A stretch of DNA of 64,000 nucleotides from Paenibacillus auburnensis (lineage in GTDB: Bacteria > Bacillota > Bacilli > Paenibacillales > Paenibacillaceae): contig NZ_CAKMMG010000002.1 of the NCBI RefSeq assembly GCF_927798115.1, positions 62,001 through 126,000 on the forward strand, written 5' to 3'. The notes below the pieces were generated by a model that saw only the letters and a program-made list of their open reading frames with translations, was not told the origin of the DNA and did not search any database. Of the stretch, positions 1 to 7,496 are shown in pieces; within the stretch, counting starts at the first letter, position 1; each line of letters opens with the position of its first letter. A program made the translations under genes and the position numbers.

Positions 1-880
1 AGTAACCGGTGCCTGCAAAATCAAAAGTTGCCATTGCCTTTTCCATCTTTTCCTCTACACTGCGGTTTTCCTGCTCATAATCAAACGGTCCGTGTTCAAA
101 AACAATATACTCAGCTTCGGGAACATCAATCATTAGCATTTGTGATGGTACTTCACCATCATAATCAACAGGAAGTCGGACACCATAACACTCTGTACGC
201 GGAATCCCCCAATCGCAGAGTCTACCGTCCGGGTCATTAATGTACGCCATGATTTGACCGTTGCTGCTGTTAGATTCGCTCCCGCCATCATCATCCAATT
301 TGCCCTTGATACTATCAAGTAAGCCGCAAATGGTTTCGCAGTCCTGGCCCGGAATTAGACTTTGCTTTTGCCAAAAATCCCAATACCCGTTACTCTCATA
401 GTTTTTAATGTGTAGAAATTTGTGTGCAGGAATGGTCACAAAATAAATTTTGACATCAGCCCTAGATTTCATCATACCAATCTCTCCAAATCCGAAAAAG
501 TAGCGGTCGAAAGGGTTTATTTTGGTTCGAAGAACAACAGGCTTAGGCTTTTTACGGTATTCACTTGGAGTTACACCATACGTTCCCTTGAAAGCTCTGG
601 TAAAAGCCTCATGTGATGAGAAGCCATAATCAAAAGCAATATCCAAAATGCTTTTGTCGCTATCCCGCACCTCTTTTAGCGCAAAGGCTAATTTTCTATG
701 CCGCAGATATTCTTTAAATTGCATACCGGATATTTGTTTGAATTTTCTTGTGGTATGAAATTCGGAATAACCCAGCTTGCGGGAGAGACACCTTAGTGTT
801 ATGGCTTCACAGTTATGATGTTTAATACATACGTCAATTTCATCAACGATCATTTGGATTTGCTTGTGCCACTCGTACAT
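1..880 (-). CDS. AraC-family transcriptional regulator with GyrI-like effector domain (partial)
   Basis: This leftward gene starts at an ATG at 880 after GGTGAG and stays open to base 1, so about 293 codons are present and the C-terminus lies outside the window. Residues about 1-110 form an AraC double helix-turn-helix, with the typical SILDIAFDYGFSSHEAFTRAFK and a following YGVTPSEYRK. The remainder resembles a GyrI/SOUL-like small-molecule effector domain: it has long beta-strand-like stretches and an FEHGPFDYEQ segment near the cut. The likely role is ligand-responsive activation of a nearby gene. The target and ligand cannot be told from this window. Family assignment is confident; the function beyond DNA binding is inferred. 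Confidence 0.85.
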   Translation of the reverse strand, partial: MYEWHKQIQMIVDEIDVCIKHHNCEAITLRCLSRKLGYSEFHTTRKFKQISGMQFKEYLRHRKLAFALKEVRDSDKSILDIAFDYGFSSHEAFTRAFKGTYGVTPSEYRKKPKPVVLRTKINPFDRYFFGFGEIGMMKSRADVKIYFVTIPAHKFLHIKNYESNGYWDFWQKQSLIPGQDCETICGLLDSIKGKLDDDGGSESNSSNGQIMAYINDPDGRLCDWGIPRTECYGVRLPVDYDGEVPSQMLMIDVPEAEYIVFEHGPFDYEQENRSVEEKMEKAMATFDFAGTGY

Positions 881-977
881 TTATCCGCTCACCCCGTTCC
901 ATCCGCCCTATAATCATTATAGAGAAATGGAAATCGCATTACTTGATTTTACTTGCGGAAAAGACTTTTTTAGCGGA

Positions 978-1358
978 TTAAGACTTCCGTTTGCCTGCGG
1001 CTTTTTTAATATTTTCTGCAGCTCTGAATTTAACAATCCGGCTGATCAAATCATAAGGCAGCGGCTGATTAAGGGGGAACTGAACGGAGCCCTTGGCACC
1101 TTTATAACCTGACAGCTCCTCTTGAAAAGCTTCAATCCCCTGCGGGGCCGGGTAAAATCCGATGTGCTTCTTGAACGCCGCAAAATGTACCAGATTGCCA
1201 TGCAGCTCAAAAGTGGGCATCTGATAGCTGATCTTCTCTTTCGCTTCAGGCGCCGCCTCATGAATCACTTGTCTTACCCTCTCAAGCAGGTCTTGTACCT
1301 CGGGTGCTGCTTTGGCAATATAATCGTCAATGGATTCGTAAGAGATTTTGTCTTCCAT
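978..1358 (-). CDS. DUF1801 / YdhG-like protein (frataxin-fold)
   Basis: A 126-residue protein starting at an ATG 8 bases after AGGAGG. The opening YESIDDYIAKAAPEVQDLLERVR, the central ISYQMPTFEL and the HIGFYPAP segment are hallmarks of the DUF1801 / YdhG family. That family has a small alpha/beta frataxin-like fold, and some members are described as iron chaperones. The C-terminus is lysine-rich (KKAAGKRKS). It is the first of several small leftward genes of similar stress or unknown-function type. A second, more divergent DUF1801 protein lies at 2332-2799. No catalytic residues can be named, so I call only the family. Confidence 0.85.
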   Translation of the reverse strand: MEDKISYESIDDYIAKAAPEVQDLLERVRQVIHEAAPEAKEKISYQMPTFELHGNLVHFAAFKKHIGFYPAPQGIEAFQEELSGYKGAKGSVQFPLNQPLPYDLISRIVKFRAAENIKKAAGKRKS

Positions 1359-1441
1359 TCTGTCATCCTCCTGCTCACTTTTTTCAAAGTTTCAATACAC
1401 CCGTCGCTGATGGATATGGCCCGTTATCCATATTTGCGGCT

Positions 1442-2269
1442 TTAGTCAGTAATAACATTTATGATTCTGCCTTTTGGCCGGTTATTCTCGTTCGGGTACC
1501 CTAAGGCATTATTAACGAACAAACAGCCGTTGCTCTTATACGAATGATTAAGGTGGACATGACCGGAACACCATACCTTGCCATCTATTTGGCCGAAATA
1601 TCCGGAACCGTCAAAATAATAACATCCGCTGATAGGATCACCAGCATGCTCCGCCGAAATCTGCGACCAATCCGGGCTCACATGCGTGATAATAACGTCA
1701 CTATCATGGATGATCCTGTCCAGCTTCTCTTTCTGCTCCCAAAAAAACTCCATCGGGCGCCGCGGCGAACCAATCGTATAGTTGCGGTCGTTCATTTGCC
1801 TCTCCCAAATATCCATCATAAAGTTCAGGCTTTTCCCCAATACATTCATTCCATAAGAGAAATCGTACCACATTCCGACTCCCCCATACCTTACGCCATC
1901 CCACTCAAAAATGTCCCCTTCCAGATAGTGAACACCCTCTATACCGGAAGCTAACGACTTCATTTCTGACCAGCGGTTCATTGAGGTCTGAAGCTTATAA
2001 CGAACTTTGCTGTTCACCAGATAGTAATCATGATTTCCTGCAACGACCAAGATGTGCGCATAGAAACGTTTGAGTGAGCGCAGCATCTCATCATTTTGCT
2101 TGTTTAAGTGTCCCAGGTCCCCGGCAATTACAAGGACATGCGACATCTCCTGAGGGAGCAGGCTCTCCACAAAACTATCAATCTCCCGCAAATTATCTTC
2201 TAGTGTCGGCCCCTTACGCTTAAGCCAGAAATCCAGGTGAATATCAGAGATAAGATCGAAATGAATCAT
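1442..2269 (-). CDS. Calcineurin-like metallophosphoesterase
   Basis: A 275-residue protein starting at ATG 2269 after AAAGGAG. It carries the metallophosphoesterase signatures in order: DISDIH-type metal ligands near the N-terminus (SDIHLDFW), then AGDLGH, AGNHDYY, a THVSPDW motif around residue 195, and CSGHVHLNH near 235. Together these supply the Asp/His/Asn ligands for two metal ions. Members hydrolyse phosphomono- or diesters, and the substrate here is unknown. There is no signal peptide, so it is probably cytoplasmic. The domain fills the protein with no extra fusion. It lies between the two DUF1801 genes, 62 bases downstream of the second. Confidence 0.9.
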   Translation of the reverse strand: MIHFDLISDIHLDFWLKRKGPTLEDNLREIDSFVESLLPQEMSHVLVIAGDLGHLNKQNDEMLRSLKRFYAHILVVAGNHDYYLVNSKVRYKLQTSMNRWSEMKSLASGIEGVHYLEGDIFEWDGVRYGGVGMWYDFSYGMNVLGKSLNFMMDIWERQMNDRNYTIGSPRRPMEFFWEQKEKLDRIIHDSDVIITHVSPDWSQISAEHAGDPISGCYYFDGSGYFGQIDGKVWCSGHVHLNHSYKSNGCLFVNNALGYPNENNRPKGRIINVITD

Positions 2270-2331
2270 GGTGGCGTGCTCCTTTGAGAGAAAGTACTAG
2301 TGCGGATGTAAAAATGAATATATTAGGTCTC

Positions 2332-2799
2332 TTATTTCTTCTTAATCAAAGCAATCTCCCGCTCATAGCACCCGATATATTCCTCAACTGTGACCTTACC
2401 ACTTAATTCGGCAATAAGCTCATAAGGGATACTGCTGACCTTTTTGAACCGGATACAGGATTTGCCCATATCGAGCTTGGTGGGAACAACCTTCGGATAC
2501 TCTTCCCGGAACCAGGCCAACAGCTCCGAATTTATGTAAATGCCCATATGGTACAGCGCAATATAATTTTTCTGGGAAGCAATGCTTATGAAGGGTAGCG
2601 GTTCTATAGGCTTCACATGATAACCCGGCGGATAGAGCTGATGCGGGACAACGTAGGCGATCATTCCGTAGGCCATCGTCTCCTCAAACCCGCCTGGCAG
2701 ATTCTGCTTAACCGTTAGCCTGAGCTTCTCTATGGCAGTCTTACGTTCTTCCGACAGCTGACTGATATAATCCTCGGGACTGCTCGCGGTGTATTCCAT
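2332..2799 (-). CDS. DUF1801 family protein (second copy)
   Basis: A 155-residue protein with ATG at 2799 following GGGGAGG. SSPEDYISQLSEERKTAIEKLR and GFEETMAYGMIAYVVPH match the DUF1801 pattern, followed by IALYHMGIY and a C-terminal ELIAELSGKVTVEEYI helix. It shares family architecture with the 978-1358 product but is clearly diverged and about 30 residues longer, so this is not a recent tandem duplication. It sits in the same leftward run of small genes. Biochemical function is not established from sequence. A putative ligand- or metal-binding role is family-level inference only. Confidence 0.8.
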   Translation of the reverse strand: MEYTASSPEDYISQLSEERKTAIEKLRLTVKQNLPGGFEETMAYGMIAYVVPHQLYPPGYHVKPIEPLPFISIASQKNYIALYHMGIYINSELLAWFREEYPKVVPTKLDMGKSCIRFKKVSSIPYELIAELSGKVTVEEYIGCYEREIALIKKK

Positions 2800-2848
2800 C
2801 CTTATTCCTCCCCGGTAAGTTAAGCTTTGTCATACGGTCCAGCACAGC

Positions 2849-3427
2849 TTAATAATTCAGCAGGCGCCCGTTATCATGCCATTGGCCGTACATTTTGTTG
2901 TCTTTAGTGTTAGCAATGAATTTGTCTAACCGGCTGTTGAATAGCTCCGGCTGATGTTTATAGCTCTGTATTGTGTCGATTCGAATTCTTGAATACAGGT
3001 CAGGAAACGCCAGAAAGTTCTCATATACCTGCCTGTCCTCCTGCAGCCTTTGTTCGATGATAGAATCTATTTTAAAAGATCCGTGATCCATAGCAGGAAG
3101 TACCTTTCTTCCTTCTTCGGTCATTAATCCCAGCTTTTCGAGCCGGCGGACACGTTCTTTGTTTAATTCCGTCCAAGAGCTTCTTTTGCTTCGGGGAGAC
3201 AATCTCTGCATCAGTACTGCCTCCGAGCTTTTCTTCTTAACACCATCAATCCAGCCGAAGCATAAAGCTTCTTCAACCGCTTCCAGATACAGCAGCGTAC
3301 CCGGAGCCGGTGTCATATTGACCGCTACATGGCAGGATTTCTCTGTCTTACAATTTTCCTGCAGCCAGCTTCTTAGTTCTGCTCTCGATGTTGCAGTGAT
3401 TAGATTTTCCAACTCCATGGAGGCCAT
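2849..3427 (-). CDS. YdeI / OmpD-associated family protein
   Basis: A 192-residue protein starting at ATG 3427 after AAAGGAG. The N-terminal SRAELRSWLQENCKTEKSCHVAV, then LYLEAVEEALCFGWIDGVKKK and QRLSPRSKRSSWTELNKERV, are diagnostic of the YdeI (OmpD-associated) family. In Enterobacteria that name is linked to antimicrobial peptide resistance; in Gram-positive bacteria the role is unknown. The C-terminal half (LAFPDLYSRIRIDTIQSYKHQPELFNSRLDKFI) has the usual helical tail with KFI before TK. It is the last of the leftward small-gene run before a 400-base gap containing repeats. The upstream neighbour is the DinB-like gene. Confidence 0.85.
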   Translation of the reverse strand: MASMELENLITATSRAELRSWLQENCKTEKSCHVAVNMTPAPGTLLYLEAVEEALCFGWIDGVKKKSSEAVLMQRLSPRSKRSSWTELNKERVRRLEKLGLMTEEGRKVLPAMDHGSFKIDSIIEQRLQEDRQVYENFLAFPDLYSRIRIDTIQSYKHQPELFNSRLDKFIANTKDNKMYGQWHDNGRLLNY

Positions 3428-3834
3428 TCAATCTCCTTTCTACCCGATGAGTGTTATCCTCTCTCAAAGGGTTTAACGTTAGCTTGCAACGGACTGAGAT
3501 GCACTTATTTTGAACTGAATTAACAATATTGTGAGCTAACGGACTCTAGTGCACTTATGTATGGATTTTCATTCGTAAAATGCCTGCCGGGGAGTCAATA
3601 AGCGCGGTACGGTCCGTTACCCCTGTCAAAAGTGACTTATCGAGAGAATAAGGTCTTTACGGTCCGTTGCGGTCAGCAGGACTCGACATACATACTTCCA
3701 TAATACCAAATCAAGCCTATTCCCCAAATGAAATTGCCGCAAAATAAAACTATATAAGTTCACGTTCTATACAAACAGAAAAAGAGCCGACTTCCTGCGC
3801 ACAGAAATATCGGCCCCTTACGTCTAATATCAGC
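3428..3834. repeat. Intergenic region with four copies of an inverted/direct repeat unit
   Basis: No gene is visible in this 407-base gap. It contains four copies of AACGGACY-N8-CTTAT: plus-strand copies at 3488-3509 and 3538-3559, and minus-strand copies at 3597-3618 and 3647-3668. Start-to-start spacing within each pair is exactly 50 bases. The two pairs face each other. The right part (from about 3670) is AT-rich and ends with a probable terminator of the DinB gene. The arrangement suggests a mobile or duplicating intergenic repeat, not an operator. I cannot attach a named family. Confidence 0.75.
3779..3818 (-). terminator. Probable rho-independent terminator of the DinB gene
   Basis: Reading leftward, a GGGCCGA...TCGGCTC stem with a long interior loop is followed by TTTTT just after the DinB stop codon. 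The stem has one mismatch and a large loop, so support is moderate. Confidence 0.45.
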
Positions 3835-4347
3835 TTAAACTACCTGCACAGGCTCCTGATACAGATATAGGATAAAATCGGTCATCGTGGATGCATGGCC
3901 CAGCTGGCGCAGCATGGTAGTAATATTGCCCCTGTGATAGGTTCCGTGATTGACCAGATGCAGCATAATTTCCGCTAAGCTCGTCTGACGTACGCCGATG
4001 TATGGATTATTCAGCTGGATTGTCTGCTCCAAATCGGAGTGTCTGCTGAACCACTCTCTGTACTGCTCTGTTAACTCGGCAAAAATATCGGCGTATTCGT
4101 CCACAGAAGTCAGGATAGTCCCATTCAGCGGAATGGTTGCCTGCAGCGCCTCCGGCATACCCGTACCGTTCAGCACCAGATACCACATTTTATCCACCGC
4201 ATAGATATGACTCAAGGCATGGGCAACGGAGGGAAAAGAACTTCCAACTTCTTGACTCAGTACAGCGGACGGGAGTTCCTTGATTCTACCAAGGATTGTC
4301 TGGTTGGCCCAGGTATGGTAATTAAACATTTGCTCTGGATGATTCAT
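3835..4347 (-). CDS. DinB-family protein
   Basis: A 170-residue protein starting at ATG 4347 after AAAGGAGACG. It shows the four-helix DinB/YfiT fold markers: FNYHTWANQTILGRIKEL at the N-terminus, SVAHALSHIYAVDKMW around residue 45 with a candidate metal His, and LHLVNHGTYHRGNITTMLRQLG near 135 supplying the remaining histidines of the usual three-His metal site. Members are metal-dependent hydrolases or thiol (bacillithiol/mycothiol) transferases, and many remain uncharacterised. Its upstream neighbour, the YafY-type regulator, ends 85 bases away on the same strand. Substrate unknown. Confidence 0.88.
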   Translation of the reverse strand: MNHPEQMFNYHTWANQTILGRIKELPSAVLSQEVGSSFPSVAHALSHIYAVDKMWYLVLNGTGMPEALQATIPLNGTILTSVDEYADIFAELTEQYREWFSRHSDLEQTIQLNNPYIGVRQTSLAEIMLHLVNHGTYHRGNITTMLRQLGHASTMTDFILYLYQEPVQVV

Positions 4348-4432
4348 TCGTTACGTCTCCTTTGGAATGGCAATAGATTTGATGTTGTTGGTGCTGATTT
4401 CATAATAAAAAAAGAAGTTTGACAACAGCGTG

Positions 4433-5350
4433 TCATACTTCTTCATAATGTTTGAGTGTATTTTTCAGCTGCTCTTTTAGGATGCTCCGCAGTTCAGGGG
4501 GTTCGAGCACTACGGCGCCGCTGCCAAAACCCAGCAGAATACTCCAAAGCCATCGTGCCTGTAACGGACGGCAGACAGGAATCCGCAGCGTCATGCTCCC
4601 GTCGGGATGGAACTGCCTTTCCATCTGGTGGAACTGGTCCAGCGCCTCAGCTATTGCCTCCGGCCCCACCCGGACCACAACCTCCTCCAGTTGTCCCTGT
4701 CCGCCCCTGTTTGCAGATGCAGCTTCATCCGGAAGATCCGGATGCGGCCCAAAGGTTTCGCCAGTCAGCTGTAAATCCAGCAGCCGTGACAGCCGGAATT
4801 CCCGGTAGTCCCGCCGAGTCCGGCAGTACCCGTAGATATACCAGTTGCGATACTTGAAGTGAAGCCGTAACGGCTCCATTTCACGGGTCGTGCGTTCATT
4901 CTGGGCATTAACATAATCAAAGCGGACAATATTCCGCCCGGTGATGGCTGTGCGTAAATGCCGGAGCACGTCCTGCTCCGTCCGGCGGGTATCAAAGTCC
5001 ACGGTCAGACTCGCAGTCTGAACCTCCGGCCCAATCGTCTGCAGCCGTTCGATGGTCCCCTGCGCACGCTCGTCATCAAACACGGTCGAGAGGCTGCTGA
5101 GCACGGTAATCAGAGAATTGACATCATACGTGCCCAGCAGGCTTTTATCCATTTTGTAGCCGTCCATCATGCCGTATCCGCCTTTCATTCCCTGATACGA
5201 TACGACCGGGAAACCGGCGGCACAGATTACATCGATATCCCGGTAGATGGTTCTCGGAGAAACCTGGTACTCCTCTGCCAGCCTGGAAGCCGATAATACT
5301 TCGTGATTCAGCAGCTTGTAGATCATAGAGATTAATCGCTCTAATTTCAT
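4433..5350 (-). CDS. YafY-type HTH/WYL transcriptional regulator
   Basis: A 305-residue regulator starting at ATG 5350. Residues 1-60 form an HTH_11/DeoR-like winged helix (LLNHEVLSASRLAEEYQVSPRTIYRDIDVI). The central part is the WYL ligand-binding domain: RNIVRFDYVNAQNERTTREMEPLRLHFKYRNWYIYGYCRTRRDYREFRLSRL. The C-terminal WCX-like extension contains SILLGFGSGAVVLEPPELR. WYL proteins sense small ligands or nucleic acids and usually act on neighbouring genes. It lies 20 bases downstream of the phosphotransferase gene, so the two are probably co-transcribed. DNA target and ligand unknown. Confidence 0.9.
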   Translation of the reverse strand: MKLERLISMIYKLLNHEVLSASRLAEEYQVSPRTIYRDIDVICAAGFPVVSYQGMKGGYGMMDGYKMDKSLLGTYDVNSLITVLSSLSTVFDDERAQGTIERLQTIGPEVQTASLTVDFDTRRTEQDVLRHLRTAITGRNIVRFDYVNAQNERTTREMEPLRLHFKYRNWYIYGYCRTRRDYREFRLSRLLDLQLTGETFGPHPDLPDEAASANRGGQGQLEEVVVRVGPEAIAEALDQFHQMERQFHPDGSMTLRIPVCRPLQARWLWSILLGFGSGAVVLEPPELRSILKEQLKNTLKHYEEV

Positions 5351-5370
5351 GTGTGATCCCGCCTGTTAGT

Positions 5371-6396
5371 CTATTTCAGTTCGTATTCCAGCCATTTTAG
5401 ACAAATCGGTATAAAGTCTGCATAGTCATCAAGGGCCCCGATCGTGCGGATAACCTCACTTACCCCCAGCTGCCGCTCAGCCTCATCCGTTACTTCCAGA
5501 CCAAGCGAACGCCTCAGGCTATAGTCCAGCCAATCCAGCTTCCCCTGATAGCCGAGGTTCAGCACATCCGTCCAGTTCCCGGTTACCTTTCCTCCCTGGT
5601 TCCTGTATGCACTAATCACGGTCCGAAAAGCCTCCTGGCTTGCCTCCCCGGCTTCAAAACCACACCAGTACAATGCCACCTCGAGCAGCTCCTGCATCGG
5701 ATGAACCGTCCCGGCGGCCTCCCAGTCAATGATGAGCGGAATTCCGCTTTTATCCCATAATACATTTTTGGGATCCAGATCTCTATGGCTGATTACCCGG
5801 TTGTCCTGTAAAAGCTCAGCTGCGCTATTGGCTAGTTTCTCGTAGCCTTGCAGCCTCGCCAAGCTATTGTTCAGCAACTCTGAATAGGACAGCTGTTGCT
5901 GCTCCGCTCGGTGCGAATAATCCTGCCAAGGCACTGCCGATGGAATAAACTCTTCCGCCTGCTGACCAGTAAGAAGTGCTGAGAAATCAGCTGTATGAAT
6001 ATCCGCCAGTACCCGGCCTATCTGTGTACAGCAGTCCATATCCACTGCCCCGGAAGGTAACGCTTTGCCCTCCATCCACGGAAACAGTAAATAATACTGG
6101 CCTTGGACCTCATGCATACAGCTGCCTTGAGACTCGATAGCCGGAAGTGCATTTATGCCCTGAGACCTTGCCAGGCTTGCTACCTTTTCAGCAAAAATAA
6201 TGTTGCCCATCGCTGCAGGGCGCAGCATAATCTGCGGATTAAGTGCTTTTACGGCATATTCGGCTTGACCGGTCACTATCCGGTACATCTTGTGCAGGAA
6301 GCCGCCGGACACCGGTTCGGGTGTTTCTGTTAATTGTCCAAGACCGTATTTCATGCACAGCTGCGGGAAATCCAATATGTAGTTTAAAGGTTCCAT
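5371..6396 (-). CDS. Aminoglycoside/homoserine phosphotransferase-family kinase
   Basis: A 341-residue protein starting at ATG 6396 after AAGGGAT. It has the protein-kinase-like APH fold: YAVKALNP around residue 47 supplies the nucleotide-binding Lys, YYLLFPWMEGKALP is the hinge, and VISHRDLDPKNVLWDKSGIPLIIDWEAAGTVHPMQEL contains the catalytic HRD-like Asp, Asn and the metal-binding DWE. This family phosphorylates small molecules such as choline, homoserine, sugars or antibiotics. No substrate can be chosen from sequence. It is transcribed divergently from the LysR gene across a 122-base gap containing a T-N11-A dyad, and it leads into the YafY-type regulator. Confidence 0.88.
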   Translation of the reverse strand: MEPLNYILDFPQLCMKYGLGQLTETPEPVSGGFLHKMYRIVTGQAEYAVKALNPQIMLRPAAMGNIIFAEKVASLARSQGINALPAIESQGSCMHEVQGQYYLLFPWMEGKALPSGAVDMDCCTQIGRVLADIHTADFSALLTGQQAEEFIPSAVPWQDYSHRAEQQQLSYSELLNNSLARLQGYEKLANSAAELLQDNRVISHRDLDPKNVLWDKSGIPLIIDWEAAGTVHPMQELLEVALYWCGFEAGEASQEAFRTVISAYRNQGGKVTGNWTDVLNLGYQGKLDWLDYSLRRSLGLEVTDEAERQLGVSEVIRTIGALDDYADFIPICLKWLEYELK

Positions 6397-6468
6397 TATT
6401 CAAAGATCCCTTCGGATTAGCGGAATGTAAGACGGATATTAACTTTCTTGTTGATCAGTTTTAACATT

Positions 6469-6485
6469 CATAGAATTTTTCTATG
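6469..6485. promoter_or_regulatory. Candidate LysR operator (T-N11-A dyad)
   Basis: CATAGAA-TTT-TTCTATG is a perfect 7-bp-arm dyad and contains TAGAATTTTTCTA, the T-N11-A form typical of LysR-type sites. It lies between the divergent phosphotransferase gene and the LysR start at 6519. Confidence 0.6.
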
Positions 6486-6518
6486 TTATCGTTTAACTAA
6501 TAGGGGGGAGTGACCGGA

Positions 6519-7412
6519 ATGAATCTGAATTTGATCAAACTGCAAATTGTGGAACTGCTATATAAGCATAAGAAAATAACTACGGTAGCCGATGAGCTCG
6601 GGCTGAAGCAACCAACCGTAACCTATCATCTGAAGAATCTGGAGCAGCAGCTTGGGGAGAAGCTGTTTGAATCCAGAATGGATAAAATGATTCTGACCGA
6701 AAGCGGAAGAGCCTTTCTTCATTATGCTGTCAAAATCAATGCGCTGGCTGCTGAGGCGGAGCGGGTCGTTAAGGAATTCAGTCAGGGAGGCCGCGGAATA
6801 CTAAAAATTGGTGCAAGCTACGTCCCGGCCACCTATATCCTGCCCAAAATCCTCAGCCTGTTCGGGGAGCAGCATCCGGGGACAACGATATCGCTATCCG
6901 TGAAATCTTCACCTGACATCAAAGAAATGCTGATAAATCAGGAAATCGATCTGGGGATCCTATCGACGGAATCCTTTTACCTGCCCAGTCTGCACAGCCA
7001 GTCTTTATGCGAAGATGAGCTGGTGCTGGTATTTGCCCCCAATCATGAATTTGCGGACCGGTCCGAATTAACCCCATCCCTGATTTCATCGGCGGATTTC
7101 ATTCTGCACGATATGCAATCCAGTACCCGGCAAATGACCAACAAATGGTTTGAAGCCTGCGGGGTTGAGCCCCGCGTCCATATTCTGCTCGATTCTCTGG
7201 AGGCCATTAAGCAATCACTGATGAGCGGCCGGCATGTATCCTTCATTTCACGGCTTGCGGTAGCTGATGAAGTTGCAACAGGCAAGTTAATGATGCGTCC
7301 AATTCCAGAATACCGTTTTCAGCGGCATATCTACTATTCCTATAACCGTGACCGCCACTATTCGCCGCTTATCGGATTATTTATCGCGCTGATGAAGACG
7401 CTTAACATGTGA
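6519..7412 (+). CDS. LysR-family transcriptional regulator
   Basis: A 297-residue regulator. I chose ATG 6519, 8 bases after GGGGGGAG, over the in-frame GTG at 6510 that would overlap the ribosome binding site. Residues 1-60 form the winged helix (TTVADELGLKQPTVTYHLKNLEQQLGEKLFES). The remainder is the two-lobed LysR substrate-binding domain (ILKIGASYVPATYILPKILSLF, then LGILSTE and LVFAPNHEF). The gene is divergent from the phosphotransferase, whose control region holds a LysR-type dyad. The M3 peptidase follows 84 bases downstream on the same strand. Effector unknown. Confidence 0.93.
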   Translation: MNLNLIKLQIVELLYKHKKITTVADELGLKQPTVTYHLKNLEQQLGEKLFESRMDKMILTESGRAFLHYAVKINALAAEAERVVKEFSQGGRGILKIGASYVPATYILPKILSLFGEQHPGTTISLSVKSSPDIKEMLINQEIDLGILSTESFYLPSLHSQSLCEDELVLVFAPNHEFADRSELTPSLISSADFILHDMQSSTRQMTNKWFEACGVEPRVHILLDSLEAIKQSLMSGRHVSFISRLAVADEVATGKLMMRPIPEYRFQRHIYYSYNRDRHYSPLIGLFIALMKTLNM

Positions 7413-7496
7413 GTATCTCAATTTCCGAGTTTTGGTTTCTTCTTCCATATAGTATAATATACTTCATCTGGTAGAGAAAGGATGCTGAAATATAAC

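Noticed and set aside
6510..6518. GTG 6510 as the start of the LysR gene
   Set aside because: It overlaps the GGGGGGAG ribosome binding site; the ATG at 6519 has correct spacing.
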